The translations under genes and the position numbers were made by a program. The notes beneath the pieces were generated by a model. It ran no database searches and was not told the origin of the DNA. It worked only from the letters and a program-made list of their open reading frames with translations. A DNA stretch of 64,000 bases from Rhynchosporium graminicola (Eukaryota > Ascomycota > Leotiomycetes > Helotiales > Ploettnerulaceae): contig FJUW01000043.1 in NCBI GenBank assembly GCA_900074885.1, positions 124,001 through 188,000 on the forward strand. Reading direction: 5' to 3'. Shown here in pieces: positions 20,551 through 32,294 of the stretch (positions are counted from its first letter, which is position 1; every line of letters starts with the position of its first letter).

Positions 20551-23500
20551 TATAAGGTAAAATTAAGTCTCTAAACTACTACCTCTTATATAAAGGACCT
20601 TCTCTTACTTACCCGGAACCCCTGCGATACTCCGGAGACTTTACTAATAGTATTACTCTATATACCGCTATATTAGAAGCTCTAATACTAAAGGGAGGAG
20701 TAATCGCTTAAGAGACTACTAGGAGAGATTTTTATCTTTAATACTTAAATTAGAGTAATCTATACGGACTTCTTTCGCCGGTCTATTTATATCCCCTATT
20801 TAAGAATACTTAGAGATATTACTACGATTATTACTTAAACCGAGTCCTTTTCTTATAGCGCCTCGTAACTCTTAATTAATCTAAGATACCGAATTAGATT
20901 AACCTACTAAGAGAGTACTAATTATACTAATACAGATTACGTCCCGAAATTAACGCCGATATATATCTCTACCGGCCGACTTATAAATAATCCGAGACAA
21001 GGCCTTCCTTAAGCTAATAGTCCCGATAGCCTCTTTCTATTAAAGATAGACTTCTCCGATCGACTAATCGTCGCAGTTATCGAAGTCTCTCTTACTGAGA
21101 TAGTCTATCTTACTAAAGGATAAGACCTTACCTAGAGCCGAAGAATTAGCGAGATAGCTATAAGATAAATTTATCCTAATAAACTAGCTACTTAGCTCTA
21201 TATTTATACTGCCGATAGCTATAGCTATAGTATTAGTATATACTAAGAATAAATAGAAGAGCGATACTATCTTTATCTAGACCCTATAAGAAGATATAAA
21301 AGATAGAGGTAATAAATACCTAGTCGGACTAATCCTCCTACTAATTCTAAGATAAGCTAAGGCTTTAGTCCGCACCCTAGACCCCGGTATTCTGACTAAC
21401 TTAAAAGATAAGGCTATTAGAGTAATTAGTACTCTAGGAATAATAGCCCTTAAGTTAATAGCCTCCTTTAATATCTTCTTAACTCGGTTCTAAGCTAGCT
21501 CTCTAGAAGCTAAGATAACTATACGTATATCTTCTATACTAGTAGTTCTAAGACTATTAATCTCTCGCACTCTAGTATCTATCCGACTTTCTATTAAGAT
21601 AGAACTTCCTCTTCCGAATTACTACCGTAACTTCGCATACGATAATAATATATCTAATATAAGAGATAGAGATAACTCGGACCCCTAAGACTTAGGGAGA
21701 CTATAATAAAACAATAGGCTACCTATGCCTAATACCTAATACCGATAACTTCGCTTATAGGATATAGGATAGTTTAATAGTACTACTTCTATTACTAGTT
21801 ATATCGCGATACTTAATATAATAGTAGCTTATTATAGAGAGGATATAGTCCTTAAGGTCCTACTAATTTATATGAAAAATAAGGCCGCTATTTAGCTTAA
21901 TACCTTATCTCCGGAAATCATTAGCTTTATAGCTTAGAGCTTAGAAGAATAGAAATATTAACTCTTACTCTAATTCTATACGAATCTAAGTATAGTAATA
22001 CAGAAAGCTAACGCCTTAAGATATTCTTTTAAGAATAAGAGTAAGTTATCCTTAAGATAATTCTTAGATAATAAATATAATCTCTATATCGAGGCAGGAG
22101 AGATAAACTAAGATCTTATTATCTAACGAATATACTAAGCCTTAGATCTAAGCTTAGCTATAAGTATACTATTATAAGACTATAGTAATATAGTAAACGA
22201 GTTCAAGTTAAAGATCTATAATACTAAGAATTAGGCAAGAGAAGCTTACTTATAGATATAGTCTTGTATCGACAAGTAAACTAAGGAGATATAGGAGTTA
22301 TAATAACTAGTAATAGATAATTCGTACCGCTAAAGTATTAGGCAAGATAGAGACCCCCGAAGCGAATAATAGAGTTAAGTACTAGTACTAATAGTACTAA
22401 CGGGACGATACCTAATAATAATAGTACTTACTTAACTCCTAATACTCTATCCGCGATCTTAGATACCTCTAGTAGAATACGCTAAGTTCAGAAGAAAGTA
22501 ATAATAAGAGAAGAAAAGGGATAAGGCTAATAAGTTAACTATATTAATACTAGCCTCTATACTAACTACTCAGCGTAACAGAAGATAACCCTATCAGAAC
22601 TAGTAGCTATATTAGTACTAGCCTTAAGTTCCTATAATAATAAACTAATCTTAGTACTCTTTTTAATACTTACTAATAACCGGGAATTTTAATAAGTATA
22701 ATACGTATTATTCTTAATTACTAGTTATACTTAACTATTCTAATAATAGATTCTTATACTAACCGGATTAAGAGTATAATTCAGAGGATAATAAATCGCC
22801 TGAAACTATAAGTCTTTCCTTATCCGCGGACTCGGGAAAGGCTTACCGCGAGACCTAAGAGAGGTCCCCTTATAGCTTTATTCTTACTTAAACCCTATTT
22901 TAGTAATATTATTAGTCTTTAATAAACTTACTTTAGTACTATCCTTAACGAAAAAGATAGAATAAATCTAACTTAAGATACTATTATCTTTACTTTCTAT
23001 ACTTAACTATATATCACCTTCTTATAAAGACGAAAAAGAGAATAACTTTATCCTAGTTAAGAACCTTTCCTCTATAATCTTACCTATAGCTTAGGATAGA
23101 GAAACACTAATCCTTAGCGCTTATACTATAAAGACTCCGGACCTATAACTTCAGGAGTCGAAGGATAAGATATCTATCCTCCTAAATAATACTTCCTTTA
23201 TAGCTAATACGTATACTAGAATCTAAATATTTAATAAGGATAACTTTCCGATAGAAGTAGCTACTAATACTACTTTACTTATTAGGTTAATTAATAAGCT
23301 AAGTCTAGCGTAATACTTCCCTTCTATAAGGACTTATTATAGGATAGATAGCCTATAAGTTAATCTTTCTAGTATGGATTCTAGGCCTATTATTTCCGAT
23401 TTCGTCGAAATACTTATCTTATATAAGATAATTTCCGGTAAGGAACTATTATAGTTTCTAGCTTATTAATATTATATCGTACTAAAGATACTAGGAGGAA

Positions 23501-24360
23501 TCCTTCTTAAGCTTAACTTTTTCTTAGAAAATAAACTCGACTTTAGGTAGAGGTTATCAGAGAAGCTGCACTATCTATAAGTAAGAGATAGTAATAACTA
23601 TATACTCCTTAAGATAACTAAAGTAGTAAAGACCGCGAAGTCTACTTTAAAATATACTAATATCTATCTTTTATAGATAGTTATAATATACTTAGAGGAG
23701 AGTATTAATTTACTTATTATATATCGCTTACTACTTGAATATTAAGATAGATATATAGTATATCCTTATCCTTAAGTCGATATAATATTAGGTAAATTCG
23801 GTTCTATAGTTAATACTATTACTACTAGCCTCCTTATATCTATCCTATTCGCTAATCTAGGGGGGATACTTATCTATCTATAATAAGAATAGATATTAGG
23901 AGTACTTAAATAATATATACTTAAAATTAAAGACTACCTAGTACTACTAAACTTAGCTAGTATCTATAAAGGATAACCCTTTATAGAGGAGGAGCTAGAA
24001 GGGAGGCACTTAGCTAGTGCCCTATTCTTAATTAGACCTCTTTCTAAAGATATAATAGAACTGGATATATTAGACGCCTTTAGGGCGAATATTAAAGTTA
24101 AAATATAGGATATTCTTCGCCGGTATACGAACTTATTCTATTACGAACTCGGACGATTTAATAATAGAATTAATATACTAGTACTATTTAAAGAAAGCGT
24201 TGAGATTAATAACCTGAAAAAGATACTTTTCTTATAATTATAAAGAGATAAGATAGAAATAAATAAAATCTTAAATCTAATAAGAGCTAATAGCTCTCTA
24301 GTACTAGTACCCCTCGGATAACCTTCCCTAGCTTCAGCTCTAGTATTTATTATCTATAGA
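20551..24360 (+). pseudogene. Degraded gag and protease region
   Basis: Position between primer site and RT implies gag and protease. Plus-strand reading gives long stretches interrupted only by TAA/TAG, as expected if CAA, CAG and TGG codons were hit. A frame near 23185-23880 runs with one stop per 20-30 codons and could be protease plus the RT N-terminus. I cannot see an unambiguous zinc knuckle or protease D-S/T-G, so the domain limits are inferred from order only. Confidence 0.5.
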
Positions 24361-24735
24361 AATAGAAAGCTAAGAGTTATAATCGACCTTAGAAAAATTA
24401 ATACGAAGTTAATACTTAACGTATACTTATTACCTAAAGCTAATAATATCTTATTCGCTATAAGTAAAGTAACGATTTTCTCTAGTATTAACCTTACTAA
24501 ATCCTTCTTCTAATAGCCTTTAGAACTAGTAGACTAATAGAAGATAGTATTAGTTACTATATATAGGGAATATGAAATACTTACTATTATAATAATAGGT
24601 CTAGCGATAACTCTAGTATTCTTCTAAGTATAAATAGAGAATCTATTCCGCTAATACCTTTAGAAATTTATTATTATTTATATCGATAATGTAATTATCT
24701 TTTCTACTACCTCGGAATAATATATAAAAGACTTA
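24361..24735 (+). pseudogene. Degraded reverse transcriptase domain
   Basis: Translation with scattered stops shows the Ty3/Gypsy RT order: RKLRVIIDLRKIN, then YLLPKANNI, FSSINLTKSFF, a glycine-leucine-alanine motif corresponding to the usual MPFGL region, and IIIYIDNVIIFS at 24667-24705. The catalytic YxDD is YIDN (24679-24690), one G-to-A change in a TpG context. The reading is consistent with a single frame broken mainly by TAA and TAG. Confidence 0.85.
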
Positions 24736-25257
24736 GATCTAGCGCTTACTTTACTAGAAGATACTAGAGTTATACTAGCTCTAGGGAAATACTACTTCGC
24801 TTAGCTATCTATTAAAGCGCTAGGACATAAGGTATCTAGACTAAGGCTAAATACCTTAGAAGAGAAGATAGAAGTAGTATAATCTTAGGAATTTCTAAGA
24901 ACTTTATCTTAATTAGAAAAAGTACTAGGATTTTTCGGGTACTATTGCAAATTTATACTATATTACGCAGCTATCTCCTTACTATTATTAGAGCTTAAGA
25001 TAATCGGATTTAAGAATATACTACGAGAGGGAGTAAGATAAGGCAGCTATACTAAAGCGATACTTATTCCGCTTCTATAACTAAGATATAAAGAATATAC
25101 TAATTTAACTCGGTCTTAGAAAGCTAAATATTATAAGGATACTAAAATATACTCTAAGTAATATATAAATAACTTACTATATAGGTCTAAATAAGTATTT
25201 AATATATTAAAAGACCGGCTTACTTTAGCGCTAACTCTTAAATTCCCTAACTTTAGA

Positions 25258-25460
25258 TAGGACTTTATACTTTATATCGATAGTTCTAAGGAATTCGGAT
25301 ATAGCGTAGCTCTTCACTAAGTAGATAGTACTAATAGGGTAGAAAGGCTAGTCCTATTCCTATCTAAGTCCTTATCTATAGTAGAAATAAATTACTAGCT
25401 TACTGAGCTAGAGATAAGCGTACTAGTATAAGCGCTAGAGAAGTTACTATAATATCTCGA
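25258..25460 (+). pseudogene. Degraded RNase H domain
   Basis: Readable as FILYIDSSKEFGYSVALH followed by VLFLSKSLS, EINY, TELEI and ALEKLL/YLDS. This matches the order of Ty3/Gypsy RNase H (first catalytic aspartate in a YxDxS context, then the NYxxxExE motif), with several stop codons. Confidence 0.75.
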
Positions 25461-26029
25461 TAGTATAAATTTCACTATCTATACGGATTATTAAGTAATA
25501 TTATCTTACTTTAAGGATTATCCTTATAAGAAGAGTAACTAATTAGATAATTAGTTTCTCTTCTTAGCTAAGTATACGTATAAGATAAATATAATCTATA
25601 GAGCTAGGAAAATATATCTGAACGCAGATACCTTAAGCTAGCTATAACGCTAATCGCCTTAAGATAAAAGAATCTAAGGACTATCGAATATAGTATACGA
25701 GTTAAATAATAGAGATATTTTAGTTTTGAAAGTAGTATATTACCTAGTATAAGATAATGAAGCAATTTTATATTCAATATCTATATATATAGATAAATAA
25801 CTAGTAGTATCTATCTTACGTTAGCTTCTAACGGATAGAACTTTTAGATAGCTTTATTATAAAATAAAAATAGATTACTAAAAGTCTCCTTAGAATAAAT
25901 ATATCTCTACTTTTAAGTTATTCTGATTCGACGCTAGAATAAAGTTACTTTTCTTTCGGAACCCTAATAAGGTTAAACGTATATATATACCTGAAAAGTT
26001 AATTAAGAAGGTCCTTAGTATCGCTTACG

Positions 26030-26560
26030 ATAACCGAGTATACGTAGGAGTATAGAGGATATATGATTTCCTAAAGGATAAGGTATTTATACGTAAGATA
26101 TAGCAAATAGTTTAATTATATATAGTATCCTATCCTACTTATCGAATAGCGAAACTAGGCAGAAATCTACTAAATAGTATACTTATACTAATTTCACTTC
26201 TAATAACTTAACTCTATATATTCTATATAGACTTAATTATAGGATTCCTAATTTCTAAGGAAAGATATGACTTAGTCTTACTATTTATAAACTAGATAAC
26301 GAAATAGATTAAGATTATTATTAGATATAAGGATTAAGAAAGTGAAGACTAAGCTAAAGCTTATTATAAGGACGTATACACAGACCTAGAAGTTCTAGAG
26401 AAAATAATTTCAGATCGGGATATACGATTTACTAGCGGATTTTAGGGAGATATATATAGTTTCGCTAATATTAGCTTAGCTTTTACTATAGCGAATAACC
26501 CTAAAGCAGATAGTTAATTAGAATAGTCTAATTAAATATTTATTTACGCTTTACGCTATA
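26030..26560 (+). pseudogene. Degraded integrase core
   Basis: HHCC-like zinc region: the first histidine reads Tyr in YVGV, and the CxxC reads Y-P-T-Y, both CpA/TpG-type losses. The catalytic core follows as FYIDLIIGFLISKERYDLV (first Asp) and IISDRDIRFTSGF (second Asp). The glutamate region near 26500-26560 is less clear. Confidence 0.78.
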
Positions 26561-27149
26561 CTATTACTAGACGTTTCGATTAGTCTAATTAGGAAGATTT
26601 TATATTAGCTATATCTTTTATCCTTAATACTTTAGAAAATACCTCTACCGGGTTTATATCTTACGAACTAAGATTCGGCTAAAAACCCCGATCTCCTTTC
26701 TTTTCTACTAATTATACTATTACTTAAGTATTTATTATAAAAGAGGAATAAGACTTTATACGTAACTATTAAACCTTATTTCAGGACGCGATAGAGTTAG
26801 TTATATTAGTATAGTCTCGTATAAAGCTAGCCTTTAACGAGAGCTAGATACTAGTATTACTTAAGCTAGAGGCTAAAGTTTATATTAGACTAGCTAAAGG
26901 GATAAACACTAGGTATAAGCTCTTATAGAATCAGACTAAGCTATCTTTTATTAAATCTGGACTATATAAGATTATTAAGCGAGTAAACTTACTTACTTAC
27001 GAACTAGAGCTACCTAAATAGATAAATATATACTTAGTAATCTCAATTAAATACCTAGAGCTAGTAGTACCGGATCTATTTAATCGGACTATATCTGAAC
27101 CTAGCCTGATATATAATAAAGATAGTACTAAATGTTATATTATCGAGAA

Positions 27150-27310
27150 GATCTTACGTAAGGAGCTTAGAAAATAACTTAGAGATAGGATAAGGAAGAT
27201 ATACTATAAGATTAAGTATATAAGTTATTAGACTATATCTTAGGAACTCGCCTTAATACTAAAAGAAGACGTACCGAACTTAGTCGCTAAGTTCGAGGGC
27301 TCCTTAGTAT
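27150..27310 (+). pseudogene. Chromodomain-like integrase tail
   Basis: After a segment resembling the integrase C-terminal module (YELELPK near 26998, then KYLELV), the frame reads YKIKYISY, TIS, ELALILKED and NLVAKFEGS. This follows the YxVxWxGYxxxxxTWE and helix pattern of chromovirus chromodomains with tryptophans turned to stops. The assignment is by pattern only. Confidence 0.55.
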
Positions 27311-30223
27311 ATAAATAATAAATCGTCTATATAACGTATATTTTAGTAAATTAGCCTTATTAATATTCACCTTATTAATATTCCCGCTCTACTATCGCGT
27401 TTATTTACTTCCTTAAGCTCCTCCCTATCTAACTTATATATATAAAATTCTAATAATAATAATCTTACTACTATATATTAACTCCTTTATTTATACTCTT
27501 ATTATTAACTCTATATTAACTATAATAAGAGTCTACCCTATCCTTCGTATAAATATACTAACTAATAATAATATACTAAGAACTCTCGACTCCCTTACCT
27601 TATTATCCCTAGTATACTTATTATCCTCTTTTACTTAATTAGTTCGTCGAAGTAATATTCTACGAATCTTTTAAAGTCTACGAAACAGATTACTTTACTC
27701 TAATATTAAGAGAAACAAATATAGTTTAAGGTATAAGATAAGTAGTATTATTAGAGTTACTTAAGATATCCTACCTAACTTTATTATATAGAATAGAGAG
27801 TCAGATAATTCCTATAAGTATATCGACCTAAATAGTAACTTTCCTTAAGTACTTTAATAACTATTTATACTCTATTATAAAGCTCCTAAGGATAGAATAT
27901 ACTATAAGAACTAGCTTTATCTTTATTAACTTATCTAGGATAATAAGGAACCCGGCTTATATATCGAACGCCCTTAAGGTAACGTTCGCGTCCTAACTAG
28001 TATCTATCTAAGAGACTATCTAATTAGTATAACTTATTATAATATATTAATAGGTAGTCTTTTTAAATAGTTCTCTACTAACTTTTCGCTAATTAATAGA
28101 TACCTATACTCTTAGCGAGTAGCCTTCAGAGACGCCTTCCGCTTACGCCTTATTATAAATAACTTTCCCCTAAATAGTCTTATAACTCCTAATATAAGAA
28201 TCAGATATATTATCTATCCTAACGGAGATATTATAGTTCTCGGAGGCTAGAAGTTTAAAGCTACTAATATTATAAAGGAGATATAATATAATTAGTACTA
28301 CTATTTTATAGAAATTATTATACGAGAGTATCTTAAAGATAAACTCCGCTTAGTTCTTTAAGAACTATAGGAACTAAAGAGATAAAAGAAAATCTGATAA
28401 AAAAAATTAAAAGAGGCTAGAGTAATAGAACTTACTAAGGAGTATAAAGAAGATATATAAGCAGATAGGAAAGTATTTTAACTAATTAGCGCTTCCTTAG
28501 TATTCGATAGTTTATATTAGACCTTATCTCTATTAATTAAAGCTAAGGAAGATATTAGTATTATTATAAGACGTAGAACCGATAGATAATTCATCCTCGA
28601 TAACGCGCTAATAAGAGGGCACGATAGTTTAAAGCTAAGCTTTAAAATATTCCTATAAGTAATAGCTTCTGCTACGATATATTATAGCGTATATATTTCA
28701 CTTATAGTAGAGATAGAATATATATATAAGTTAATAAGGGACTTCCTCTATATACTCGATAGATCTCTATTAGATAAGGACCGCGCTAACTACGTACTAT
28801 ATCTTCTCTAGATATTATATAATAGATATTCCTTAATAATTTAAGCTTACGTAGATACTAAAGTAGTTATCGAAGAATGTTTTCGCGCGCTTTAAGATAT
28901 ACTAAACCCTATTACTATTCTGGACGCCCTACTAACTATATTAATTAGTACCTCTTATAAGTCTGTAATCGTACTACTTAGCGAGATTATATATACTATT
29001 ACGCTAGAGATAGTCGAGCTAATATAGATCTTACGCCTACTAGTACTAGATATAGTTATAAGTATAGTAGCTCTTCTAAGAATTAATATTAACAGACCGA
29101 GCTACTATATAGAATTTATACTAAGTTTACTATATTAAGTACTTTTCTACGACTTAGACCTAATAATAATAATATTAGGAATTTTATTCTATATTTTAAG
29201 ATACCTTCTAACTCTACTTACGCCTAAACTATAATAAGTACTAGTTATAAGTAATAAGATAGGAAACCTTATATTCTTACGTGAATATCTGAACGTATAG
29301 GGCCTAATTTTTCAGAGCGAGATCAAAAGTAGTATAATAGCGTATTAATAGTCGTATTTAATTAAACCTCGTGTCGATATAGGAAATATAACGAATTTAA
29401 TTATATTATCCTTAGATTACGATATCTAATCGAAATTACTATTAACTCCTATTAATAATATAGAAGAATACGTAAGTATAGTCGACTATAACCGGTCGAA
29501 GGATACTAAAGGTAGAAGAAAGTTAAAGAGAACTAATAAGACTAACGTTATAAAACTAAATAGAAATATACTAAAACGCTATAAGTCTTTTATCTTCGCT
29601 CTATTATAACTCCTAATATATTAACCCTTAAGGCTAAGATATTATTAGAGAGTTATAGACCTAGTTAAAAACAGAATACCTTTCTTAAGAAAATTAATAA
29701 GTATATAAGAACTAACTCGTATCGCGGGAAATACGGAAATAATATATACTATTAAAGATCTAGTTAATTAAGAAAACTAAGGTAATACTATAAACGGACG
29801 CCTTTTCGATATAATAGTACTAGATACCGAACCTTAACTATACGAACTAAGAAAACCCTACCTAAAGAAGAAGCTAATAGGTCTAGTTTTACTAACTACT
29901 TAGACTTCTAACCTTATAGAAGACAGCGATAAAGATACGATTATATTACTAAAGCTTACTAAATCTACTCTAAAAAGGAAAGGGAAGCGGGTAATTAGAC
30001 TAATAAAAAAGCTAGCCCTAATAAAGATAGTTATAACTAAAGAGAATAGGGATATAGAGGATATAACTTTAATCTTATAAATTATAACCGGGTTAAATTT
30101 TAATAAGGATATATTAGATTCATTAGGGGAGAGTAGTAAAGGAGATTAATAATTATTACTATTTATATTTACTATATATTACTAATCGAACTGTCTTTTT
30201 TCTCTAGGGATAGAGTTTTTTAT
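27311..30223 (+). pseudogene. Extra 2.9 kb internal region of unknown function
   Basis: Most Ty3/Gypsy elements end soon after integrase; here 2.9 kb remains before the polypurine tract. A plus-strand frame around 28770-29240 carries only about one TAA or TAG per 25-40 codons for more than 450 bp, far fewer than random AT-rich sequence gives. A lysine-rich open piece follows near 29945-30075. It may be a third gene, captured host sequence or an antisense gene. No family is recognisable in the mutated state. Confidence 0.5.
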
Positions 30224-30238
30224 ACTTAGGGGGGGGAG
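30224..30238 (+). other. Polypurine tract
   Basis: AGG followed by a G run and AGA sits immediately before the 3' LTR, the site priming plus-strand DNA. It escaped RIP because it contains no CpA or TpG. Confidence 0.75.
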
Positions 30239-30239
30239 A

Positions 30240-30422
30240 TATCACGGGATATTATCATAAGATAAGATAGTACTAAGTATATATCACGGGATATTATCAC
30301 GAGATAAGATAGCACTAAGTACTTAGTGCTATTAGTTAGCTTCACTTAGATAGTTCCTCTTACTATAGTGATAGACAGAATCAAGACTTTTACTATATAT
30401 ATATCTCGGACGCCCCCTGACA
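30240..30422 (+). repeat. 3' LTR
   Basis: 183 bp, starting TATCACGGGATATTATC and ending CGCCCCCTGACA. It has the same 42 bp tandem duplication at its start as the 5' LTR, so the duplication predates this insertion. The end TGACA is the unmutated form of the 5' LTR end TAATA and is the inverted complement of an original TGTCA start. Confidence 0.9.
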
Positions 30423-30427
30423 GGTTA
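30423..30427. repeat. Target-site duplication GGTTA, right copy
   Basis: Matches 20345-20349 exactly. Confidence 0.75.
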
Positions 30428-30655
30428 GCGCTTTGCCGACCTGCCTAGTTTTGAAACGGATGTTCTGCCATATCTCTCGATCCGAATTCTGTGTCGTAGA
30501 TGAGGCCTCGAAGCTTGAGGTATTGATACTGCTGTAGCTCGACTCTCAAGGCCATCTTGCGAGACACTTCTCATCTTCACATTTGAATTTCATTTTTCTC
30601 TAGTATTCCTCTCTTCGTTTCTTGACATCCATCTGGTACCGATCTTTCCACCAAG

Positions 30656-31303
30656 ATGTCCTCACGAAAATCCCTTATCTCTTTCAAATCCGGCTACAAA
30701 GATGTCATTGACGACGAATCCTGGGATGAGTATAGGTCCACAAACCAAGATGGACGTCTAGCTCGATACTACTGTCCAACTTATCGGAGTTTTCTTCGCC
30801 GTGTGTGCGCTTTGCTTCGTGTCCATGTCAGTAGTATCGACTATAATATTACATCCAGAGTGAATCCAATCGAAAATCGATCCGGACATTGATACCTGAT
30901 AGTATGTTCCTGGTTTTTGCGTGCAAGAATCGTGCTAACAAGCTACGAGTTCCTCGTGATACGACAGTGGTATCCAGCGGCTTCCAGTCTTTTGAGAGCT
31001 CAAGGACGAAGAATGATGCGTGGACGAAGTTTAAGTGACCTGTTTGAAGTCCACGAGAGTTTTCTTTTTTGGCTCAGATGTGATGACTCTTTATTGTGAA
31101 TACTGCTAACTTTTGTCAAGTGGTGCTATGTAAGCTGGCCCAATTAATGAACGACAGGAGTTCCCTCTTTTACTAATGTATGCGGTTCTTACACAGGAAG
31201 AGGCTTCGTCAAAATCCCAGTTCAAGTTCCTCTAGAACACGGAAGAGTAGAAGTAGGGACAGCATCCTTCTGTATCTCCATGTTCCACCACCTCCACTGC
31301 ATT
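30656..31303 (+). pseudogene. Broken UstYa-like (DUF3328) gene
   Basis: UstYa-family proteins are single-pass membrane proteins with HxxHC motifs that catalyse oxidative steps in fungal RiPP (ustiloxin, cyclochlorotine) and other pathways. The start MSSRKSLISFKSGYKDVIDD is open from 30656. The hydrophobic segment LIGVFFAVCALCFVSMSV (about 30781-30835) lies in another frame behind a TAG. A third frame has SRTKNDAWTKF, like the family's S-P-x-x-D-A-A-W motif. TASFCISMFHHLHCI at 31260-31303 carries the first HxxHC just before a GTAAGT donor. At least two frame changes without good splice sites, and no second HxxHC found downstream, indicate a dead gene. The element insertion site lies 230 bp upstream. 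Confidence 0.65.
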
Positions 31304-32294
31304 GTAAGTACAGAATTTGATATATGTGTAATTTGGGATGGAAACCTTGGCCCCTGGGCGAGCCGGAGTCCCAAGAAAGCAGGATGATGATGAACCTATT
31401 GATAAATCCGAGTGGAATATTTGCATATACGGCCAGGAGTGGCAAAAACTTGTGGGTTATGGACGAATCTTACGAATTCAGGAAACAAAAGCCCATCCCT
31501 CAGCCCAAAATATATGATGGAGAATGTTGGCGCGACAGCCACAAACACCTGTTATAGCTGTCCGCCATCAGGGTGCAAATCATAGTGGGGGAGGAGAAGT
31601 CGAACTAGTGTTCTCTGGAGATCCTAAAGAAGCCTATTCTACATTTACCACCCGCAGATATACAGAAAAATTTGTGTAGACACTACCCCAAGAGAGATAT
31701 GATTCTGGAGTCACAATTCATCAACCCGACCTGGCCAGACGAGGTACCGAGCGTTATGTGAATTAGGAAAGGCAAAAGCAAACTTCCTTCAGGTACCGCT
31801 CTACGGAAAGCAAATCTTAGCGGTGGCTAATGCAAAGTTTCAGATGATACTGCAGCTCGTAATAATGCAATCCACCAGCAGTGACAGTGGGAAGCTAATG
31901 TCGAAGACGATGGTAGTGGCCATCAAACTGAGCAGGAATACAAGTAGAGTAATTGAGCTGTATTGCATCAATTGATACGGTGGAAAGCAGTATGACCAAT
32001 CGCGGCAAGGAGGTGGTTCAAGGTCTGATTCGCGTTACCAAGCCTGGAATGCGTCGTTGAGCCGTAATAGAGCCTTAAGTAAGGCGGGAGGACCTTGTTC
32101 GTTGTGCCCTATTCGTTGAAATCTTTATTTGTCGAAGCCAAGAAACTCGAGTTTGATTACACTGGAAGAGTCACGAGTAGCTGAACCAAATCATCTGTTA
32201 TGACATATCCATTGCTTCTCCTGTGAGTCTCACATCATTGTCATTTCGTCGTGCTGCCTACAGATACGACTTACACGCTTGCAAAACTGCCAAG
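31304..32294. other. Gene-free, possible decayed coding sequence
   Basis: Plus-strand frame 31389-31530 is open for about 45 codons after a possible AG acceptor but does not resemble the UstYa C-terminus. Nothing else recognised. Confidence 0.35.

Larger units (their letters stand above)
20350..30422 (+). mobile_element. RIP-mutated Ty3/Gypsy-like LTR retrotransposon
   Basis: A 10,073 bp element with 183 bp direct LTRs, 5 bp target duplication, primer-binding site, polypurine tract and recognisable pol domains in the order RT (24361-24735), RNase H (25258-25460), integrase (26030-26560) and a chromodomain-like tail (27150-27310). CpA and TpG are almost absent on both strands: about 15 by eye in 20533-22000, where base composition would give roughly 170. 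TAA and TAG stops fill every frame and no open frame reaches 60 codons. This is the hallmark of RIP, known from Neurospora and other Pezizomycotina. Catalytic YIDD reads YIDN through a TpG-to-TpA change. The element is immobile by itself. Confidence 0.93.

Noticed and set aside
20350..30422. Natural AT-rich centromere or satellite
   Set aside because: Unique sequence bounded by LTRs with ordered pol domains, and specific loss of CpA/TpG; not a satellite.
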